Shown here: positions 63,565 through 64,000 of the stretch, one piece after another | How positions within the stretch are numbered: the stretch's first letter is position 1 | Layout: every line of letters starts with the position of its first letter | Origin: Streptomyces sp. WP-1 | GTDB taxonomy: Bacteria > Actinomycetota > Actinomycetes > Streptomycetales > Streptomycetaceae | DNA: 64,000 bases | NCBI RefSeq assembly: GCF_030450125.1 | Contig: NZ_CP123923.1 | Coordinates: forward strand, 5,580,001 to 5,644,000 | Direction of reading: 5' to 3' | Notes under the pieces: generated by a model | The model's database searches: none | What the model was told of the DNA's origin: nothing | What the model saw: the letters and a program-made list of their open reading frames with translations, nothing else | Position numbers and translations under genes: made by a program

Positions 63565-63975
63565 ATGAACGGGACGAATAAGGCGCGCGGCGTTCGCGCG
63601 GTCGTGATCGGCGCGCTGGGGCTCGCCTCGGTGACGCTGGCCGCCGTACCGGCGTTCGCCAAGGGGGATGTGGCGGTCACGGTGCCGCGCACGGCGCACG
63701 TCGGCAAGACGTTCACCATCAAGGCGGACGGCGACGACGACATCGCCGGCTACCTGCACCAGCTGTGCCTGGAGGAGCGCACCGGCAAGCAGACCTGGCA
63801 CCAGGAGAACTGCACCACCCCGGCCAAGGGCGACGCCCGCATCACCACCCACGGCTCGGCCGCCCACCGCGGCGACCTGCAACTCCGCGCCGTGCTCTAC
63901 GGCCTGAAGAACAAGCACGACCACCACCCCGTGCGCCTGCACACCTCCAGCGTGGCCACGGTCCACATCCGCTGA
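63565..63975 (+). CDS. Small secreted protein
   Basis: 136 residues from ATG 63565, behind GGGGGAGGGAAG. The signal peptide is RAVVIGALGLASVTLAAVPAFA. The mature part is Lys/His/Asp-rich, with two Cys (QLCLEER and ENCTTPAK) likely joined by a disulfide and KHDHHPVRLHTSS. No known domain is evident; the beta-strand-rich pattern is Ig-like at best. Confidence 0.75.
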   Translation: MNGTNKARGVRAVVIGALGLASVTLAAVPAFAKGDVAVTVPRTAHVGKTFTIKADGDDDIAGYLHQLCLEERTGKQTWHQENCTTPAKGDARITTHGSAAHRGDLQLRAVLYGLKNKHDHHPVRLHTSSVATVHIR

Positions 63976-64000
63976 TCCCACCCACGCGGCCGCGGGCTGG

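Overview
The window is a high-GC actinobacterial chromosome segment, almost certainly Streptomyces. The indications are strong G/C bias at third codon positions, GTG and even CTG starts, overlapping ATGA/GTGA stop-start junctions, and characteristic families: HtaA, EfeOBU, AfsR-type regulator, DUF397/XRE pairs, an F420-dependent reductase and a LamG/FG-GAP secreted protein. I see no rRNA, tRNA, CRISPR array, phage module or transposase. Many long ORFs on the opposite strand are by-products of GC bias and are not listed.

Region 1 (1-13471) is a polymorphic-toxin locus. A secreted DNRLRE/FG-GAP/LamG protein (minus strand, running off the left edge) diverges from a giant RHS protein of about 2908 residues. 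The RHS protein has an N-terminal membrane segment, bulb-lectin and ricin-lectin domains, an RHS core, a Hint autoprocessing domain and a C-terminal tip with the HAE...CxxC signature of nucleic-acid deaminase toxins. The tip has clearly lower GC3 and is followed by a Sel1-repeat gene that is the candidate immunity gene. A perfect hairpin separates the two.

Region 2 (13472-19825) is a second toxin locus. It holds a decayed ATPase fragment, two WXG100-like proteins, a large secreted effector ending in an RNase A-like CdiA-CT domain with a putative immunity gene, and an orphan half-length RNase A-like module with a CdiI-type immunity protein. An unknown gene and a Fic-family gene with an apparent compensating frameshift follow.

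Region 3 (19826-28648) holds housekeeping and accessory genes: MazG-like, DoxX, SnoaL-like, D,D-carboxypeptidase, SDR, Bcr/CflA exporter, serine hydrolase (probable CTG start), Rsm22-like methyltransferase and a primase-polymerase-like protein. An array of sixteen 22-bp tandem repeats lies at 26402-26752.

Region 4 (28649-40827) is an iron and heme block: efeO-efeB-efeU-lipoprotein (minus), hmuT-hmuU-hmuV (minus), two HtaA-domain surface proteins (plus; the second has a LAATG sorting signal), a PhzF-like enzyme and heme oxygenase hmuO. Sites matching the DmdR/IdeR iron box precede efeO, the hmuT/htaA divergent start and hmuO, so these genes are probably co-repressed by iron. Together they would capture heme at the wall, pass it through HtaA proteins to HmuTUV, and release iron by HmuO, with EfeUOB as a parallel iron route.

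Region 5 (40897-58907) contains map, an MFS exporter, npdG, a site-2-type protease, a 1208-residue AfsR-family regulator, a DrrAB-like ABC exporter, a methyltransferase, panB, a DHA2 exporter with a palindromic operator and a downstream TetR gene, an exo/endonuclease/phosphatase-family membrane protein and a DHA1 exporter.

Region 6 (58908-64000) is a cluster of small Streptomyces regulatory modules: HATPase anti-sigma-like protein and partner, XRE-DUF397 pair, DUF6879-XRE pair (second probable CTG start), a doubly frameshifted small gene next to a putative DNA-binding protein, and a small secreted protein.
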